Origin: CAIOYC01 sp964243985
Lineage (GTDB): Bacteria > Pseudomonadota > Alphaproteobacteria > Caulobacterales > Caulobacteraceae
Reading direction: 5' to 3'
Assembly (NCBI GenBank): GCA_964243985.1
Contig: CAXTHJ010000004.1
Location: forward strand, 1-64,000
DNA length: 64,000 bases
Shown: positions 62,712 through 64,000 of the stretch, piece by piece
How the letters are laid out: each line of letters begins with the position of its first letter
Position numbering within the stretch: position 1 is the stretch's first letter
Notes under the pieces: model-generated
Told to the model about the DNA's origin: nothing
Seen by the model: only the letters and a program-made list of their open reading frames with translations
Database searches by the model: none
Position numbers and translations under genes: made by a program

Positions 62712-64000
62712 ATGGCAAGTCCCCCTTTAAGTTACACACGCCGGCCGTTGCTATTGGCTGCCGCAGGATCAGTCGGATTGGACGCCCTCCATGCCCCTCC
62801 TGTCTGTGCGGCCACGGCAAAAAATCAGGATTCACGAGCGGTAGGACTATTTGTCGAACTTGGCTCACTTCAACTAGAAGCTGAAGTTAGCGAATTGTGG
62901 ACGATGGGATATAAAAAAGTTGGAGAGGGGGGCGCTCGCTACGTCCTTTCGTCAAAAACGGGCGCAACTCTTTATCGAGCCCAATTGGCTGACGGCCGAT
63001 GGTTTGAGTTATCTGAACCTCAGATATTCGTGGAGATGTTTGGAGCCATAGGCGGCGACGCTGCGCACGATGATCAACCCGCCATACAAGCGGCCATTGA
63101 TTATAATGAGGAATATCGCAGTGGCGTGGTGTGGTGCGTATCCGGGCGCGTCTATTACCTCAGTAAAACCATAACCGTGAACCCGACTCGAACTTCTATT
63201 GAAGGGCTATCGGCCATTTGGGATTTTCGGCTGATGCCTGTGGAAGCTATGGATCGGCCGAAAGTTCCTGAAAAGGGCCCCGCTACGGATGCGGACCGTC
63301 AGGCGGCTTGCGTGTTAATTTGCGATCCACCGAGCCCACAAGGAACTCAATATGGTCAGGACAGCCATTATTGTCGCGGTTTGAAGGTTATCGGGCCGGC
63401 CTCGCAACCAGCCTCAGCGGACGGATTTTATTTTGACACCGCAACCGCAGCGTTTTCCAGCCGCTGGACTTTCTACAACGTTGAGGCAGTGCAAAACCTC
63501 GCCCGAGGGCTCGTACTACGAAATCGCAGCTATCTCGCGAAATTCTATGCGTGCGCTTTTGGCGGCGCAGAGGCGGGGGTGGAGTTTATTCGCGGCGAAG
63601 ACGCAGGAGAAAATTTCAGCTTCTTTGGTGGCTTTATGGGAAGCAATGGGGGCGCCGCTTTAAAGAATAACGGGGGTGAATTTTATCTATTCGGCGTTTC
63701 CATGGATTTTCCAAAATCTTTCATAGATCAGTCTGCTGGGCAGACCCATTGCTTCGGCTGTCATTTCGAGACCAATCCGGGTGCGCTGTCCACGCGCAGG
63801 CCGTTCGACATCGGGGGCGAGCTTTACATCAACGGCGGGCAGATCATGGGCGGGGCCGCCCTGGACGGGTCGCCTATTCCCTATGACTGCTTCTTCCATA
63901 CCCGCACCAACACCTCGCGGGTCATCCTCAGCAACGTCTGGGGCTATAATTGGCAGGGCGGCGATCATGTGATCTGCGGCGGTCCCGGCCGGATCGTCAT
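62712..64000 (+). CDS. Secreted beta-helix protein, pectate-lyase superfamily (partial)
   Basis: Open from the ATG at 62712 to the window edge, 429 codons without a stop. A Tat-like signal (SYTRRPLLLAAAGSVGLDAL) is followed by a 60-residue N-terminal domain. Then comes FGAIGGDAAHDDQPAIQAAI, the hallmark entry of pectate_lyase_3-type right-handed beta-helices, and repeated short strands (SIEGLSAIWDF, GLKVIGPAS, FYACAFGGAE, FFGGFMGSNG). Such proteins bind or cleave polysaccharides. Codon use turns clearly more GC-rich after about 63,780. Confidence 0.82.
   Translation, partial: MASPPLSYTRRPLLLAAAGSVGLDALHAPPVCAATAKNQDSRAVGLFVELGSLQLEAEVSELWTMGYKKVGEGGARYVLSSKTGATLYRAQLADGRWFELSEPQIFVEMFGAIGGDAAHDDQPAIQAAIDYNEEYRSGVVWCVSGRVYYLSKTITVNPTRTSIEGLSAIWDFRLMPVEAMDRPKVPEKGPATDADRQAACVLICDPPSPQGTQYGQDSHYCRGLKVIGPASQPASADGFYFDTATAAFSSRWTFYNVEAVQNLARGLVLRNRSYLAKFYACAFGGAEAGVEFIRGEDAGENFSFFGGFMGSNGGAALKNNGGEFYLFGVSMDFPKSFIDQSAGQTHCFGCHFETNPGALSTRRPFDIGGELYINGGQIMGGAALDGSPIPYDCFFHTRTNTSRVILSNVWGYNWQGGDHVICGGPGRIV

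Overview
The window reads as GC-rich chromosomal DNA of an alphaproteobacterium, most likely in or near the Caulobacterales. Pointers are alphaproteobacterial families (DUF3126, DUF4169, the RHH_4-type ribbon-helix-helix protein), an RNase E ending in a Gly-Trp-Trp element like that known from Caulobacter, and the gene run PBP1A / amidase / RNase E / M48 protease. The species assignment is inference; there is no rRNA or tRNA to anchor it.

Layout. 0.1-4.3 kb: rpsD with a terminator, a Phd/VapC-type toxin-antitoxin pair behind a near-perfect inverted-repeat operator, an Old Yellow Enzyme, the BolA/Grx4 pair and a secreted-looking unknown. 4.3-11.1 kb: purine biosynthesis (purC-purS-purQ-purL on the minus strand, purB nearby) with a KirBac channel. 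The purQ-purL junction is split by a 405-bp unit: one GIY-YIG nuclease gene framed by 40-bp inverted repeats, each holding a perfect hairpin. 11-27 kb: housekeeping and repair genes (MFS carrier, GST, RadC, Map, EVE, SfsA, CinA-like, gamma-carbonic anhydrase, PhoH, CysE, NUDIX, QueF), a structured leader or sRNA with an intrinsic terminator ahead of phoH, a frameshifted DUF817 gene, a dead TorF-type porin fragment and a CBS/CGL transsulfuration pair. 27-33 kb: hybrid histidine kinase, XRE regulator, GH130 enzyme, porin. 33-43.5 kb: UvrD, RHH and DUF4169 small genes around a COQ4-like gene, Aat, AccC, AccB, AroQ, ThiS, two rRNA-modification-type enzymes and prfB with a programmed +1 frameshift. 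43.5-44.6 kb: an AT-richer island with one methyltransferase. 44.6-56.3 kb: cell wall and RNA genes (PBP1A, amidase, AraC regulator, RNase E, M48 protease, DsbA-like protein, ThiG). 56.3-64 kb: mostly unknown, secreted or surface proteins in lower-GC DNA, ending in a beta-helix protein cut by the window edge; this looks like the edge of a surface-polysaccharide or envelope locus.

The clearest candidate for something unusual is the GIY-YIG/inverted-repeat unit inside the pur operon, followed by the phoH leader with two mutually exclusive pairings. At least two genes (DUF817 and the AraC regulator) show single-base frame disruptions at short homopolymers, which may be real decay or assembly error.
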